A stretch of 47,809 bases of DNA from NCBI GenBank assembly GCA_934615645.1, contig CAKTTR010000004.1:1-47809 (forward strand). The letters are read 5' to 3'. How positions within the stretch are numbered: position 1 is the first letter of the stretch; every line of letters begins with the position of its first letter. The stretch comes from an uncultured Oscillospiraceae bacterium. Lineage in GTDB: Bacteria; Bacillota; Clostridia; Oscillospirales; Oscillospiraceae. The position numbers were made by a program, and so were the translations under genes. The notes beneath the pieces are model-generated. The model was given only the letters and a program-made list of their open reading frames with translations, made no database searches and was not told the DNA's origin. Below are positions 1 to 7,728 of this stretch, piece by piece.

Positions 1-187
1 CCGCCCTAAGCGGCGTCTTTCTTCCCCGATTCTTTCTTCGCTGGTGAAGAAAGAATCGGGCCCCCGGAGGGCGCTAAGAGATTTGTCTGGTAGAAATTGG
101 CATGGAAAGATTTCCAAACTTGGCTTTTAAGCCTGGAGTAGTCGAGTACTGCTTTACAAACTTGCTTTTGCGTTGCAGCAATCCCTC
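1..187 (+). repeat. Dispersed repeat family B, copy 1 (cut by window start)
   Basis: This stretch matches 23691-23875 closely, with the same order of blocks in both. The core is a 15-bp perfect hairpin (arms 25-39 and 46-60, loop GCTGGT), followed by a shared GGGCCCCCGGAGGGCGCTA block, a 'GTCTGGTAGA' block, and 'TCGAGTACTGC' and 'CTTGCTTTTGC' blocks. No credible protein is encoded. It lies downstream of the htrA terminator. The left boundary is outside the window. It is probably a non-autonomous intergenic repeat; mobility is inferred only from dispersion. Confidence 0.75.
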
Positions 188-240
188 AGTCACGGCTACG
201 CCGTGTCAGTTCCCTTTACACAAGGGAGCCTTTGGTGCCC
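183..240. repeat. Short palindromic repeat C, copy in repeat B1
   Basis: Two small inverted repeats stand side by side: CACGGC-TAC-GCCGTG, then CTCCC-like arms around 'TTTACACA' ending GGGAGCC. Related units occur at about 24009-24056 and 24172-24215, with different arm sequences but the same CCCTCAG...CAG(C/T)TCCC...GGGAGCC frame. The stretch 241-403 after it holds nothing I recognise. Confidence 0.6.
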
Positions 241-403
241 AGCAGTCCTTTGTGGCGGCGCAGCACTTTGGCAGTATATGCTAACGTCATTTATTTTCGC
301 GCAGAGAGATTTTTCTATTCTAAAGCAAAACCCACGCCCGTCGCGTTTTCTCCGCACCAGCAGCCACAAAACGCCCGAGAGCCATATCGTCGGGCATAAA
401 AGC

Positions 404-454
404 AAAGCACCGCGCCCGGCGGGGTTGGGGGAACCTCGCCGGGCGCGGTGCTTT
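404..454 (-). terminator. Rho-independent terminator of htrA
   Basis: An 18-bp perfect stem (404-421 with 437-454) starts 19 bases past the htrA stop. On the minus strand it is followed by TTTGCTTTTA. The very GC-rich stem and short T-rich tail fit an intrinsic terminator. Confidence 0.85.
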
Positions 455-472
455 ATAATGCGCTGGCTGCGC

Positions 473-1924
473 TTAGTTGCCGAAGTTGAAGCCCCAGGGG
501 AGGCCCTGGCTGCCTTGGCCTTGCTGGCTATCCTGGCTGTCCTGCCCCTGCTGGTTCTGCTGATCACTCTGGCCGTCCTGGCCGCTCTGGCCGCTGGCTT
601 CATTGTTCTGCAGCGCCGACTGGACCTGCTCTTCCACGGTGACCTCGATCTCAACCGTCTCGCCGTTGCGGTAGACCGTCATCTTCAGCGTATCGCCGAC
701 GGATGCCTTGCCGACGATGGCGACCAGATCGTCGCTGCCGGTGATCTCGGTGCCGTCCACGGCGGTGATGATATCATTGACCTGCAAGCCCGCCTTGGCG
801 GCCGGGCCGTTTTCTGTAACGCTCTTGACCGCCGCACCGCCGGGCAGACCGTAGCTCTGGGTCTCCTCGCTGACGTCCGTGACGGAAACGCCGATATACG
901 GCTTGGAGATATAGCCCTTTTCAATGATGCTCTCGACGATACTCTTGACCTGGTTGATGGGAATGGCAAAGCCGATGTTATCAATGGACGCCTCCGTGCT
1001 GGAGGAGCTGGAGTACTTGGCGTTCGTGATGCCGATGACCTCGCCATAGAGGTTGAACAGCGCGCCGCCGGAGTTACCGGAGTTGATGGCGCAGTCGGTC
1101 TGGATCAGGTCCATCGTCACGTTATTGGAGAGGGTGACCTGCCGGTTCAGGGCGCTGACCGCGCCAGCCGTCAGGGAGAAGGTCAATTCGCCCAGCGGGT
1201 TGCCGATGGCGATGACGCTGTCGCCGACGTTCAGGTTGTCCGAATCGCCCAGGGTCACCGGCGTCAGCCCCGTCGCGTCGACCTTCAGGACGGCGATGTC
1301 GTTGCTCTCGTCGTAGCCGACCAGGGTCGCGTCGTACGTCGTGCCGTCATACGCTGTGACGGTGATGGAATTGGAGGACTCGACGACGTGGTAATTCGTC
1401 AGAATGTAGCCGTCCTCCGAGATAACGAAGCCGGAGCCGGAGGCGGCGGCTGTCGTCTGGAAGCCCCAGTAGTTTGTCGTGACGGACGTCGTGATGCCAA
1501 CGGTGGAATTGACGTTGGCCGCATAGACCTCCGCCGCCGTCATCTGCTTACTGGTGTCGATCTTTGCGACGTCGATGACGGAGTTGGCCCGCTCCCCTTC
1601 CTGGACGACCGTATGGCCGCTGGCAGTGCTGCCCGTTCCAAAAAGCTGCTGTCCCAGGACAACGCCCCCGGCGCCCACCGCGCCGCCAACGATGGCGCAG
1701 CTCAGGGCCAAGGCTACGACCCGGGCACCTTTTTTATGCGTCTTCTTCGGCTTTTCAGGCTTGGACGGCCGGGCCGCGCCGCCCATGTACGGCGGCGTCT
1801 GGTTCAAGTCCGGCCCTGCGTAGTGGTACTCGGGCGTCTCGGTCTGCGGGTACGACGGGTCGCCGCTGCCGGCGTTGCCGTCGTTATAGCTGTTATACTC
1901 ATTGAAGCCGTTGTAGTTTTCCAT
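473..1924 (-). CDS. htrA: HtrA/DegP-family membrane-anchored serine protease with PDZ domain
   Basis: Trypsin-like S1C protease of 483 residues that degrades or refolds misfolded exported proteins outside the membrane. Visible layout: an Asn/Tyr/Pro-rich cytoplasmic N-terminus (1-66), one membrane segment (about 67-90), a protease domain (about 130-330) with catalytic His179 (NYHVV), Asp209 (SNDIAVLKV) and Ser285 (NSGNSGGAL), a PDZ domain (about 343-432) and a Gln/Gly/Ser-rich tail (440-475). The start has AGGAGG seven bases upstream. The gene is divergent from a two-component system, an arrangement like B. subtilis CssRS/htrA, so control by secretion stress is likely but inferred. The tail is longer and lower in complexity than in classical HtrA proteins and is not needed for the assignment. 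Confidence 0.95.
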   Translation of the reverse strand: MENYNGFNEYNSYNDGNAGSGDPSYPQTETPEYHYAGPDLNQTPPYMGGAARPSKPEKPKKTHKKGARVVALALSCAIVGGAVGAGGVVLGQQLFGTGSTASGHTVVQEGERANSVIDVAKIDTSKQMTAAEVYAANVNSTVGITTSVTTNYWGFQTTAAASGSGFVISEDGYILTNYHVVESSNSITVTAYDGTTYDATLVGYDESNDIAVLKVDATGLTPVTLGDSDNLNVGDSVIAIGNPLGELTFSLTAGAVSALNRQVTLSNNVTMDLIQTDCAINSGNSGGALFNLYGEVIGITNAKYSSSSSTEASIDNIGFAIPINQVKSIVESIIEKGYISKPYIGVSVTDVSEETQSYGLPGGAAVKSVTENGPAAKAGLQVNDIITAVDGTEITGSDDLVAIVGKASVGDTLKMTVYRNGETVEIEVTVEEQVQSALQNNEASGQSGQDGQSDQQNQQGQDSQDSQQGQGSQGLPWGFNFGN

Positions 1925-1968
1925 ATCATTACCTCCTCGGTAAGTATCGTTCTTTTGTTTACAATGCC

Positions 1969-1997
1969 ATTATAAAACGCGAAGTTGAATTTAAGCT
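1969..1997 (-). promoter_or_regulatory. htrA promoter, consensus -10 and weak -35
   Basis: The minus strand carries TATAAT at 1974-1969. The expected -35 position (1997-1992) does not match TTGACA and is covered by half-sites of the TTCA array, which suggests activator-dependent transcription. Confidence 0.6.
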
Positions 1998-2062
1998 GAA
2001 AAAGAACTGAACAATTTGTGAACTTCCCCGCTATTTTTCGCAAAAATTTCAGCTTCCCTTCA
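1986..2062. promoter_or_regulatory. 11-bp-phased TTCA half-site array, probable response-regulator binding region
   Basis: On the minus strand TTCA occurs four times at exact 11-bp steps (plus-strand positions 1986, 1997, 2008 and 2019, seen there as TGAA). On the plus strand TTCG at 2037 and TTCA at 2048 and 2059 follow the same 11-bp step toward the regulator gene. Direct repeats spaced by one helical turn are typical OmpR-family sites. Each set ends at the weak -35 region of the promoter it faces. Binding by the neighbouring regulator is inferred. Confidence 0.65.
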
Positions 2063-2082
2063 GAAATAACCCATAGTATAAT
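2054..2082 (+). promoter_or_regulatory. Promoter of the two-component operon
   Basis: TATAAT at 2077-2082 lies 17 bases after a poor -35 (TTCCCT, 2054-2059). The TTCA half-sites at 2048 and 2059 flank or overlap that -35, so positive autoregulation is plausible. Confidence 0.6.
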
Positions 2083-2109
2083 AAAGATATCCCCAATAGG
2101 AGGTGTTTT

Positions 2110-2787
2110 ATGAAAATTTTGATCATTGAAGATGAAAAGCTGCTGGCCGATACGCTCCAGACGCTGTTGGAGCAGAAGGGCTTTGATGTGGAAGCCGTCT
2201 ACGACGGCGAAAGCGGCGCGGAGTATGCCGAGCTTGGCATCTATGACCTTTTGATCCTCGATGTGATGATGCCGAAGCTGGATGGCTACGCCGTCGCCCG
2301 CGCCGTCCGCGCCAAGCACTGCGGGACGCCGATCCTGATGCTGACGGCCCGCTCTGGCGTGGAGGACCGGATCGCCGGGCTCAACGCCGGGGCCGACTAT
2401 TATCTGACCAAGCCCTTCGACACCCGGGAGCTGCTGGCCTGTATCAACGCCCTGCTGCGCCGCCAGGGCAGCCAGGTCGACGAGATGGTCTACGGCAACA
2501 CGTCCCTGGACCTCTCGACGGGCATTTTGGTCTGCGGCGGCCAGTCCGTCCGGCTCTCGGCGAAGGAATTTGACGTCATGCGGCTGCTGCTGCAGGCCAA
2601 GGGGCAGAACCTTTCCAAGGAAGTGATCCTCGCCCGGGTCTGGGGCTACGATTCCAACGCCACGGAGAACCATGTCGAGGTCTATGTCGGCTTCCTGCGG
2701 AAAAAGCTCCGCAGCATCGGCTCCAATCTCCAGATCGCCGCCATCCGGCGCCTGGGGTACCATTTGGAGGTCACAGAAAATGCTTAA
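2110..2787 (+). CDS. OmpR/PhoB-family response regulator
   Basis: Cytoplasmic DNA-binding response regulator of 225 residues. The receiver domain (about 1-115) shows the acidic pair E7/D8, phosphoacceptor Asp51 (LILDVMMP), Thr79 and Lys101 (TKPF). The C-terminal winged-helix domain (about 128-222) contains the usual VRLSAKEFDVMRLL, VWGYDSNATENHVEVYV and IRRLGYHL segments. AGGAGG precedes the start by six bases. Its stop overlaps the kinase start by 8 bases, so the two are translationally coupled. Given the divergent htrA and the phased array between them, it probably controls htrA and itself; that target set is an inference. Confidence 0.95.
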   Translation: MKILIIEDEKLLADTLQTLLEQKGFDVEAVYDGESGAEYAELGIYDLLILDVMMPKLDGYAVARAVRAKHCGTPILMLTARSGVEDRIAGLNAGADYYLTKPFDTRELLACINALLRRQGSQVDEMVYGNTSLDLSTGILVCGGQSVRLSAKEFDVMRLLLQAKGQNLSKEVILARVWGYDSNATENHVEVYVGFLRKKLRSIGSNLQIAAIRRLGYHLEVTENA

Positions 2788-3985
2788 AAAACTACGGCTC
2801 AAATTCATCTGCATCACCATGGCCATCGTCACGGTTATGCTGTGCGTAATTTTCGGCCTGGTCTACGGCTCGACGAGCCAGAGCCTGGCGCGGGCGTCCG
2901 TTACCATGCTGCAGCAGCTGGCGGAGGACCCCTTCCGCCCAGAGTCGGCCAGCCAGCAGTTTTCTCAGATGCCCCAGCCCTATTTCGCCGTGCAGTACAC
3001 GACTTGGGGCCAAATCACCGCCATCGGCGGCTATTATGATTTGAATGACGCGGCCTTTCTCAGCCAGGTCATCCAGGAGGCCGCCGCGTCTGACACCGAT
3101 ACCGGCGTCCTGCGTTCCTACCACCTCCGGTTTTACCGGACGCAGCACGGGCAGATCTGCTACCTGCTCTTTGCGGATATCTCCAGCGAGATCACGACAC
3201 TGCAGCACCTGGTCCGGACCTGCCTCGTCATCGGCGCGCTGAGCCTGCTGCTCTTTTTGGGCCTCAGCATTCTGCTGGCCCGCTGGGCCGTCCGCCCCGT
3301 CGAAGCGGCGTGGCAGCAGCAGCGGCAATTTGTCGCCGATGCCTCGCATGAATTAAAAACGCCGCTGACTGTCATCCTCACGAACGCAGAGCTGCTGCAG
3401 GGCCCGGCCAGCACCCCGGACCGCACCGCCCACGCGGCATCCAGCATTCTGACCATGGCCCGGCAGATGCGCGCCCTGGTCGAGCAGCTGCTGACCCTGG
3501 CCCGGGCGGACAGCGGCAGCCAGCGCCCCGCCCTGACGCCCTTGGACCTGAGCCAGCTGATCCAGACGCGGATACTCCCCTTTGAAGCCCTCTTCTACGA
3601 GCGGGGCCTGACCCTGCGCGACGAGATCACAGGCGGTCTGCGGGTCTCGGGCGACGCCCAGACCCTGGGGCAGGTCGTAGATATCCTGCTTGACAACGCG
3701 CAGAAGTACGCCACTGGCGGCGAGGTCGTCGTCCGCCTCCAGGCCCAGAGCCACGGGCGCTGCCTTTTGACCGTGACGAACGAGGCCCCGCCCTTGTCCC
3801 AGGCGGAGCTTGCAAACCTCTTCAAGCGCTTTTACCGGGCCGACCCGGCCCGCAGCGCCAGCGGCAGCTTCGGCCTGGGCCTTGCCATCGCCAGCCAGAC
3901 CGTCGACGCGCACCACGGCCGCATCTGGGCCGAATGCCACGACGGCACGATCACATTCTCCGTCCTCCTGCGGCAATTGCCGTGA
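2780..3985 (+). CDS. Sensor histidine kinase partner of the adjacent response regulator
   Basis: Membrane histidine kinase of 401 residues. Two membrane segments (about 8-30 and 146-168) flank an extracytoplasmic sensor region of roughly 115 residues with no recognised fold. The H-box holds His190 in ADASHELKTPL; the ATPase domain has an N-box (DNAQKYA, Asn306) and a G-box (GSFGLGLAI, about 362-370). The first glycine box is degenerate (TNEAPPL instead of DxGxG), a variant I associate with some Clostridia kinases. The chosen ATG overlaps the regulator stop (ATGCTTAA); an in-frame upstream ATG at 2672 would lie inside the regulator gene and lacks a membrane-protein start. The signal sensed cannot be read from the sequence. 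Confidence 0.93.
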   Translation: MLKKLRLKFICITMAIVTVMLCVIFGLVYGSTSQSLARASVTMLQQLAEDPFRPESASQQFSQMPQPYFAVQYTTWGQITAIGGYYDLNDAAFLSQVIQEAAASDTDTGVLRSYHLRFYRTQHGQICYLLFADISSEITTLQHLVRTCLVIGALSLLLFLGLSILLARWAVRPVEAAWQQQRQFVADASHELKTPLTVILTNAELLQGPASTPDRTAHAASSILTMARQMRALVEQLLTLARADSGSQRPALTPLDLSQLIQTRILPFEALFYERGLTLRDEITGGLRVSGDAQTLGQVVDILLDNAQKYATGGEVVVRLQAQSHGRCLLTVTNEAPPLSQAELANLFKRFYRADPARSASGSFGLGLAIASQTVDAHHGRIWAECHDGTITFSVLLRQLP

Positions 3986-4004
3986 AAAGGGGCCGGATTT
4001 CCCC

Positions 4005-4034
4005 TTGCGAAGTACCGCCGCGCTGTGGTATACT
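4005..4034 (+). promoter_or_regulatory. Promoter of the SLH-CAP gene
   Basis: TTGCGA (4005-4010), an 18-base spacer, and TATACT (4029-4034) preceded by an extended -10 TGG. It lies just after the kinase gene, indicating separate transcription of the surface protein gene. Confidence 0.6.
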
Positions 4035-4116
4035 GGGATAGTAAATGATACCCGGCCGCCTGCGCCGGATCGCAAGCAGAACCACACCCACGATCTCAGC
4101 AAGAAGGAGCACACAC

Positions 4117-5568
4117 ATGAAAAAGAAAGTCTTAGCGCTGCTGCTTTGCCTGGCCATGCTGCTGGCCGCCGTTCCCGCGGCCCAAGCTGCAGGCGTCCCC
4201 TTTACGGATACGCCGCAAAGCGCCTGGTATTACAGCGCCGTGGAATTTTGCTATGAAAACGCCCTGTTCAGCGGCGTCAGCGAGACCCGCTTCGGCCCGG
4301 ACGTACAGATGAGCCGCGCCATGCTGGTGGCTGTCCTGCACCGCAGCAGCGGCAAGCCGTCGGCCTCTGGGCAAACGAGCTTCCTGGATGTCCAGCCCGG
4401 CGCCTGGTACTATGACGCCGTCCAGTGGGCGGCGGACTGCGGCGTCGTCTATGGAGAGAACACGGCCCAGGGCCTGGCCTACGCGCCGGACCGCAGCATC
4501 ACCCGAGAGCAGATGGTCGCCATTCTCTTCCGCTACGCCAACCTGCAGGGCTACAATACCAGCGCCCGCAACTCCCTGTCCCAGTTCCGCGACCGTGGCA
4601 GCGTCTCGAGCTACGCGCTGGACGCCTTCCGCTGGGCCGTCGCCATCGGCATTGTCTCCGGCACGAACCGGACGACCCTGAGCCCCACCGGGACCGCCAC
4701 CCGCAGCCAGGTTGCCTCCATCCTGATGCGCTTTATAAACCGCTACGATGACGACCCCAGCAACGACCCGACCCCCGGCGAAGAGATCCCCGCCGGGACC
4801 AGCGACTCCGTCCAGGTCGGCGGCAAGAGCTACCAGATCGGCATGACCCGGGCGCAGCTCATCGCCCTGGCCGGGCAGCCCAGCGAGCAGCTCAGCTGCC
4901 TGGAGGGCTATACCTGGTATGTCTACGGGACGAAAACCTATGAGGACTTCGTCATGGCGGGCGTCTATCAGGATAAGATCGTCGCCCTCTGCACCAGCGG
5001 CCCGGGCTTCTACTACCAGGGCTATAGTATGTTAGACCGCAACCCCAGCCTGCCCACCAGCAGCAGCTGCTACTTTGCCGCCCTCACCGACAAAAACGAC
5101 GGCGGACGCTTCCACTGCATCTGGGTCCAGGCCAAATCCTACAATCCGACCCTCCGGGGCGACGTGACGACGCTTCTGGCGAACGAAGCCCGGGTAGACT
5201 TCCATCTCGTCAACGCCTTCCGCGCCTACCATGGCCAGCGCATTCTAAGCTGGAATGACAAGCTCGCGACCTCCGCCCGGCTCCACAGCGCCGACATGGC
5301 CGCCTACAACTACTTCGATCACACCGGCCGCAACGGCAGCCAGCCCTGGGACCGGGTCGAAGCGCAGGGCGTCAGCTTCTACAGCTGCGGTGAAAACATC
5401 GCCGCAGGCCAGGAAAACGGCATCGACGTCCATAACGCCTGGGTCAATTCCGCTGGGCACCGGCAAAACATTCTGGACAGCAGCTTCACCCAGATGGGCA
5501 CCGGCATCGCATACCTCAGCAGCTCCAAATACGGGGTCTACTACACCGAAAATTTCATCGGCGCATAA
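4117..5568 (+). CDS. Secreted SLH-domain protein with C-terminal CAP (SCP/PR1) domain
   Basis: Exported surface protein of 483 residues. A signal peptide (1-25, ending AQAA) is followed by three SLH repeats (about 27-80, 88-145 and 150-205) that normally bind pyruvylated secondary wall polymer, an acidic linker, a domain like the CAP-associated N-terminal module (IGMTRAQLIALAGQPSEQ...YTWYVYGT, about 225-340) and a CAP domain (about 350-483) with HSADMAAYNYFDHTGRNG, CGENIA and HRQNIL motifs. CAP proteins in bacteria are mostly of unknown biochemical role. AGGAG at 4105-4109 selects this start. A strong terminator follows, so it is monocistronic. Confidence 0.93.
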   Translation: MKKKVLALLLCLAMLLAAVPAAQAAGVPFTDTPQSAWYYSAVEFCYENALFSGVSETRFGPDVQMSRAMLVAVLHRSSGKPSASGQTSFLDVQPGAWYYDAVQWAADCGVVYGENTAQGLAYAPDRSITREQMVAILFRYANLQGYNTSARNSLSQFRDRGSVSSYALDAFRWAVAIGIVSGTNRTTLSPTGTATRSQVASILMRFINRYDDDPSNDPTPGEEIPAGTSDSVQVGGKSYQIGMTRAQLIALAGQPSEQLSCLEGYTWYVYGTKTYEDFVMAGVYQDKIVALCTSGPGFYYQGYSMLDRNPSLPTSSSCYFAALTDKNDGGRFHCIWVQAKSYNPTLRGDVTTLLANEARVDFHLVNAFRAYHGQRILSWNDKLATSARLHSADMAAYNYFDHTGRNGSQPWDRVEAQGVSFYSCGENIAAGQENGIDVHNAWVNSAGHRQNILDSSFTQMGTGIAYLSSSKYGVYYTENFIGA

Positions 5569-5587
5569 GCCCCACCGGCTGCGCCCC

Positions 5588-5628
5588 TAGAAAATTCCCC
5601 GGGAAATCACTTCCCGGGGAATTTTCTA
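5588..5628. terminator. Strong hairpin terminator after the SLH-CAP gene
   Basis: An 18-bp perfect stem (5588-5605 with 5611-5628) encloses a 5-base loop ATCAC. The arms begin with A/T-rich ends (TAGAAAA / TTTTCTA), so it can act in both orientations. Confidence 0.85.
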
Positions 5629-5637
5629 TCATATAGT

Positions 5638-5897
5638 AAGCCTCGCAGAGTTTGCGCCGCGCACGGCGCAAATAAAGTCTAATCCGTTTTTTCCGGCGGC
5701 GTGTACGTCGGGAAAAACACTCTACGCCCTGCAAGTGTGGAATTTCCACGCCATTGGCGTGGAAATTATGCGCGCAGCAGGGTGTAATCCCTCAAATGCG
5801 AGCCCAGCGTAGCGGTAAGCGAGAGTCAAAATTTTAATTTTGGCCCTCGAGCTTATACAGCGTTGTCGCATTTGAAGGCTTGTCGAAAGACAAGCCT
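5638..5897 (+). repeat. Structured dispersed repeat family A, copy 1
   Basis: The element starts with AAGCCTCGCAGAGTTTGCG and folds as a series of hairpins: TTTGCGCC/GGCGCAAA; T-rich/A-rich arms around CCGGCGG...CGTCGG; an outer CGCCCTGC/GCAGGGTG stem with inner TTTCCACGCC/GGCGTGGAAA; a CAAATGCGA/TCGCATTTG stem enclosing TAAGC...GCTTA and CAAAATT/AATTTTG; and a terminal AGGCTTGTC-GAAA-GACAAGCCT hairpin (5876-5897) that overlaps the stop of the next gene. Copies 2 (17207-17430, reversed) and 3 (42923-43247) keep the architecture while arm sequences change together. No protein is encoded in this 327-base gap. Confidence 0.85.
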
Positions 5898-6741
5898 AAA
5901 AAATCGGCAGCATGCCCGCAACAAAGCCAAAAACGACGGAGACACCGTAGAGCAAACCGATGATCGCGAGGTTCTCCCGCCAGTTGTGGTTCATCCGGCA
6001 CAGGACCAGGACGCCGACGCCTGCGCTGACCATCAGCCCCGAGAGCATCGCCCCCGCCTGCATCCCGCCCTGCAGATACAGCTCGGTGATCAAGACCGAC
6101 CCGGCGCAGTTGGGGATGAGCCCAACCAGACCCGCCAGCAGCGGCCCAATAACCGGCCGGTTCAGGACCAGACCCGCCAGCGCGTCCGTCCCGATATATG
6201 CCACCGCCAGCGAGACGGCGAACATGATGACAAGCAGGAACAGGAAAATCTTGACGGTATGCCGCAGGGCGGATTTTAAAACGCCATCCTCGCAGTGGCA
6301 GCCCTCGTGCTCACATAGCTCGTGGATATGCGCCGGGTGCTGCCCCCTGCGCCGCCAGACCAGGTCGACGACGGCGCCCGTCAGAACGGCGGCCACGACC
6401 TTAAAGCCCAGGATCTTCAAAATCAACCCCACCGGCGCCTGCCGGGAGATCATAACCGGCAGCATCTCGTCCGACGTGGAGAGGAAGACGGCAAGGAGCG
6501 TCCCCAAGGAGACGACGCCGCCAGCGTACAAATTCGCCGCCACCGTCGAAAACCCGCACTGGGGAATGACGCCGACCAGCGCCCCGACGACCGGGCCGTA
6601 CCGCCCGGCCCGCTGCATCAGGCGGTCCGTCCTGTCCCCCGCGTAGTGCTCCAGCAGCTCGATGGCCAGGTACGCCACAAACAAAAACGGCAGCAGCCGT
6701 GCGCTGTCGAGCAATGTATCCAGGATGACTTCACGTAACAT
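5896..6741 (-). CDS. ArsP_2-type polytopic membrane protein, putative heavy-metal/manganese exporter
   Basis: Integral membrane protein of 281 residues with two related halves, each holding several hydrophobic helices and a conserved proline-containing motif: VIPQCGFSTVAANLYAGG (about residues 58-75) and LIPNCAGSVLITELYLQGG (about 200-220). The halves are separated by a hydrophilic segment with HPAHIHELCEHEGCHCEDG (about 131-150), rich in His and Cys and a probable metal-binding loop. This pattern fits the family annotated as a putative 10-helix metal exporter or manganese transporter. Substrate is not established by the sequence. Transcribed from a good promoter with a hairpin leader; repeat A1 overlaps its stop codon. 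Confidence 0.8.
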   Translation of the reverse strand: MLREVILDTLLDSARLLPFLFVAYLAIELLEHYAGDRTDRLMQRAGRYGPVVGALVGVIPQCGFSTVAANLYAGGVVSLGTLLAVFLSTSDEMLPVMISRQAPVGLILKILGFKVVAAVLTGAVVDLVWRRRGQHPAHIHELCEHEGCHCEDGVLKSALRHTVKIFLFLLVIMFAVSLAVAYIGTDALAGLVLNRPVIGPLLAGLVGLIPNCAGSVLITELYLQGGMQAGAMLSGLMVSAGVGVLVLCRMNHNWRENLAIIGLLYGVSVVFGFVAGMLPIF

Positions 6742-6755
6742 AGTTCACTCCAATT

Positions 6756-6778
6756 GGCCGGGTCAAACGCACCCGGCC
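6756..6778 (-). promoter_or_regulatory. 5' leader hairpin of the metal exporter gene
   Basis: GGCCGGGT (6756-6763) pairs perfectly with ACCCGGCC (6771-6778) around a 7-base loop. It lies between the promoter and the GGAG ribosome binding site, which starts just downstream on the minus strand. The leader is too short for a yybP-ykoY manganese riboswitch; a regulatory role is a guess. Confidence 0.45.
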
Positions 6779-6806
6779 CTTGATATCCTATAAGTTTTAT
6801 TGTATT

Positions 6807-6835
6807 ATTTTACCCTATCGCAAATACTTTGTCAA
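6807..6835 (-). promoter_or_regulatory. Promoter of the metal exporter gene
   Basis: On the minus strand: TTGACA (6835-6830), a 17-base spacer, and TAAAAT (6812-6807). It is divergent from the lipoprotein promoter at 6895-6923. Confidence 0.85.
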
Positions 6836-6894
6836 ACCCTTTCTCGCAGCATTTTCTCCCCTAGCGCAGAGATAGGGAATGGAATTTCTGCAAG

Positions 6895-6923
6895 TTGACA
6901 AGTATTACCTGCTATGCTAAAAT
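6895..6923 (+). promoter_or_regulatory. Promoter of the acidic lipoprotein gene
   Basis: TTGACA (6895-6900), a 17-base spacer, and TAAAAT (6918-6923) with an extended -10 TGC. This is a near-consensus sigma-A promoter. Confidence 0.88.
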
Positions 6924-6963
6924 CAATTTATACATCTTGCAAAAAGCAGAAAGGAAGAACCCA

Positions 6964-7629
6964 ATGAAACGTGTAAAAGCACTCGCACTCTGCCTGGTGG
7001 TACTGACCATGCTGCTGGCACTGGCTGGCTGCGGCAACTCCGCCCCTGACCTGAGCGGCACCTACACCACCGAGATCGACTTGGCGCCGATCGTCAACGA
7101 ATCCATGGCGCAGGCTGGCCTGGCCGCGGAAGACCTCGAAGGCCTGACGTTTGTCGTCCCCTTCACGCTGACACTGAGCGATGACGGCACCTTCACCCTG
7201 GAAGCGGACAACGACGCTACTGTGGCATCCTTCCGGGCCTACCTGGAAGGCTTCTCCGCCCTGCTGGAAAACCTCGTCTACGCCGCTGCGGATGACGCCG
7301 CCCTCTCCCGGGAAGAGTTTGACGCGGCCTTTAAGGAAGAGACCGGCTATAGCGTCTCCGACTACGTCGGCCAGCTCGCCGACATGTTCGACGAGGACGA
7401 CCTGCTGGAGATGCTGGAAGACGACAACGACTCCGGCTACTACAAGGCAACGGAAGACAAGCTCTTCTTCGCAGAAGACAAGGACGATTTCTCTGAGGAC
7501 GACTACGTCACCTACATCCTCGAAAACGGCACGCTGACCTTCACCGAGCTCACCGGCGATGTCCTCGACTTCGCTGCCACCGCCGATATGATCGACGATT
7601 TCTTCCCCCTGGTCTTCACGAAGCAGTAA
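6964..7629 (+). CDS. Acidic lipoprotein of unknown function
   Basis: Exported lipoprotein of 221 residues. The signal peptide ends in the lipobox LAGC with Cys23 as lipidation site. The mature part begins with a short beta-type 'LSGTYTTEIDLAPIVNE' segment and contains very acidic stretches (EEDLE-, DEDDLLEMLEDDND-, EDKDDFSEDD-like) and few basic residues. It resembles small lipoproteins of gut Firmicutes that begin with an 'xGxYT' segment, but I cannot name a family. The start is set by AGGAAG at 6952-6957 and by the signal peptide. It has its own strong promoter and terminator, so it is monocistronic. Acidic patches could bind cations, which is speculation prompted by the divergent metal exporter. 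Confidence 0.85.
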   Translation: MKRVKALALCLVVLTMLLALAGCGNSAPDLSGTYTTEIDLAPIVNESMAQAGLAAEDLEGLTFVVPFTLTLSDDGTFTLEADNDATVASFRAYLEGFSALLENLVYAAADDAALSREEFDAAFKEETGYSVSDYVGQLADMFDEDDLLEMLEDDNDSGYYKATEDKLFFAEDKDDFSEDDYVTYILENGTLTFTELTGDVLDFAATADMIDDFFPLVFTKQ

Positions 7630-7650
7630 GTTTTCAAAGTTAAACGTTAC

Positions 7651-7685
7651 AAAAAGAGACGCTACCTGCGGTGCGTCTCTTTTTT
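7651..7685 (+). terminator. Terminator of the acidic lipoprotein gene
   Basis: A 12-bp stem (7651-7662 with 7673-7684) is followed by a run of T. This is a canonical intrinsic terminator. Confidence 0.9.
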
Positions 7686-7692
7686 TGTGCGG

Positions 7693-7725
7693 CCAAAAGG
7701 GTATGTACAGCATATTCCCTTTTGG
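7693..7725 (-). terminator. Hairpin downstream of the GIY-YIG gene
   Basis: CCAAAAGGG (7693-7701) pairs with CCCTTTTGG (7717-7725), four bases after the minus-strand stop. It lacks a clear T-tract on that strand, so termination is likely but not certain. Confidence 0.5.
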
Positions 7726-7728
7726 ATT

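Noticed and set aside
173..1975. 600-residue open frame opposite htrA
   Set aside because: It is an antisense shadow that begins in a repeat and runs across the htrA terminator hairpin; it has no ribosome site.
5638..5897. CRISPR array
   Set aside because: There are no short regularly spaced direct repeats with unique spacers anywhere in the window; the repeats are few, long and palindromic, and no cas genes are present.
6742..6806. yybP-ykoY manganese riboswitch in front of the metal exporter
   Set aside because: The leader is about 60 bases and has only one hairpin; the two conserved loop motifs of that riboswitch are not present.
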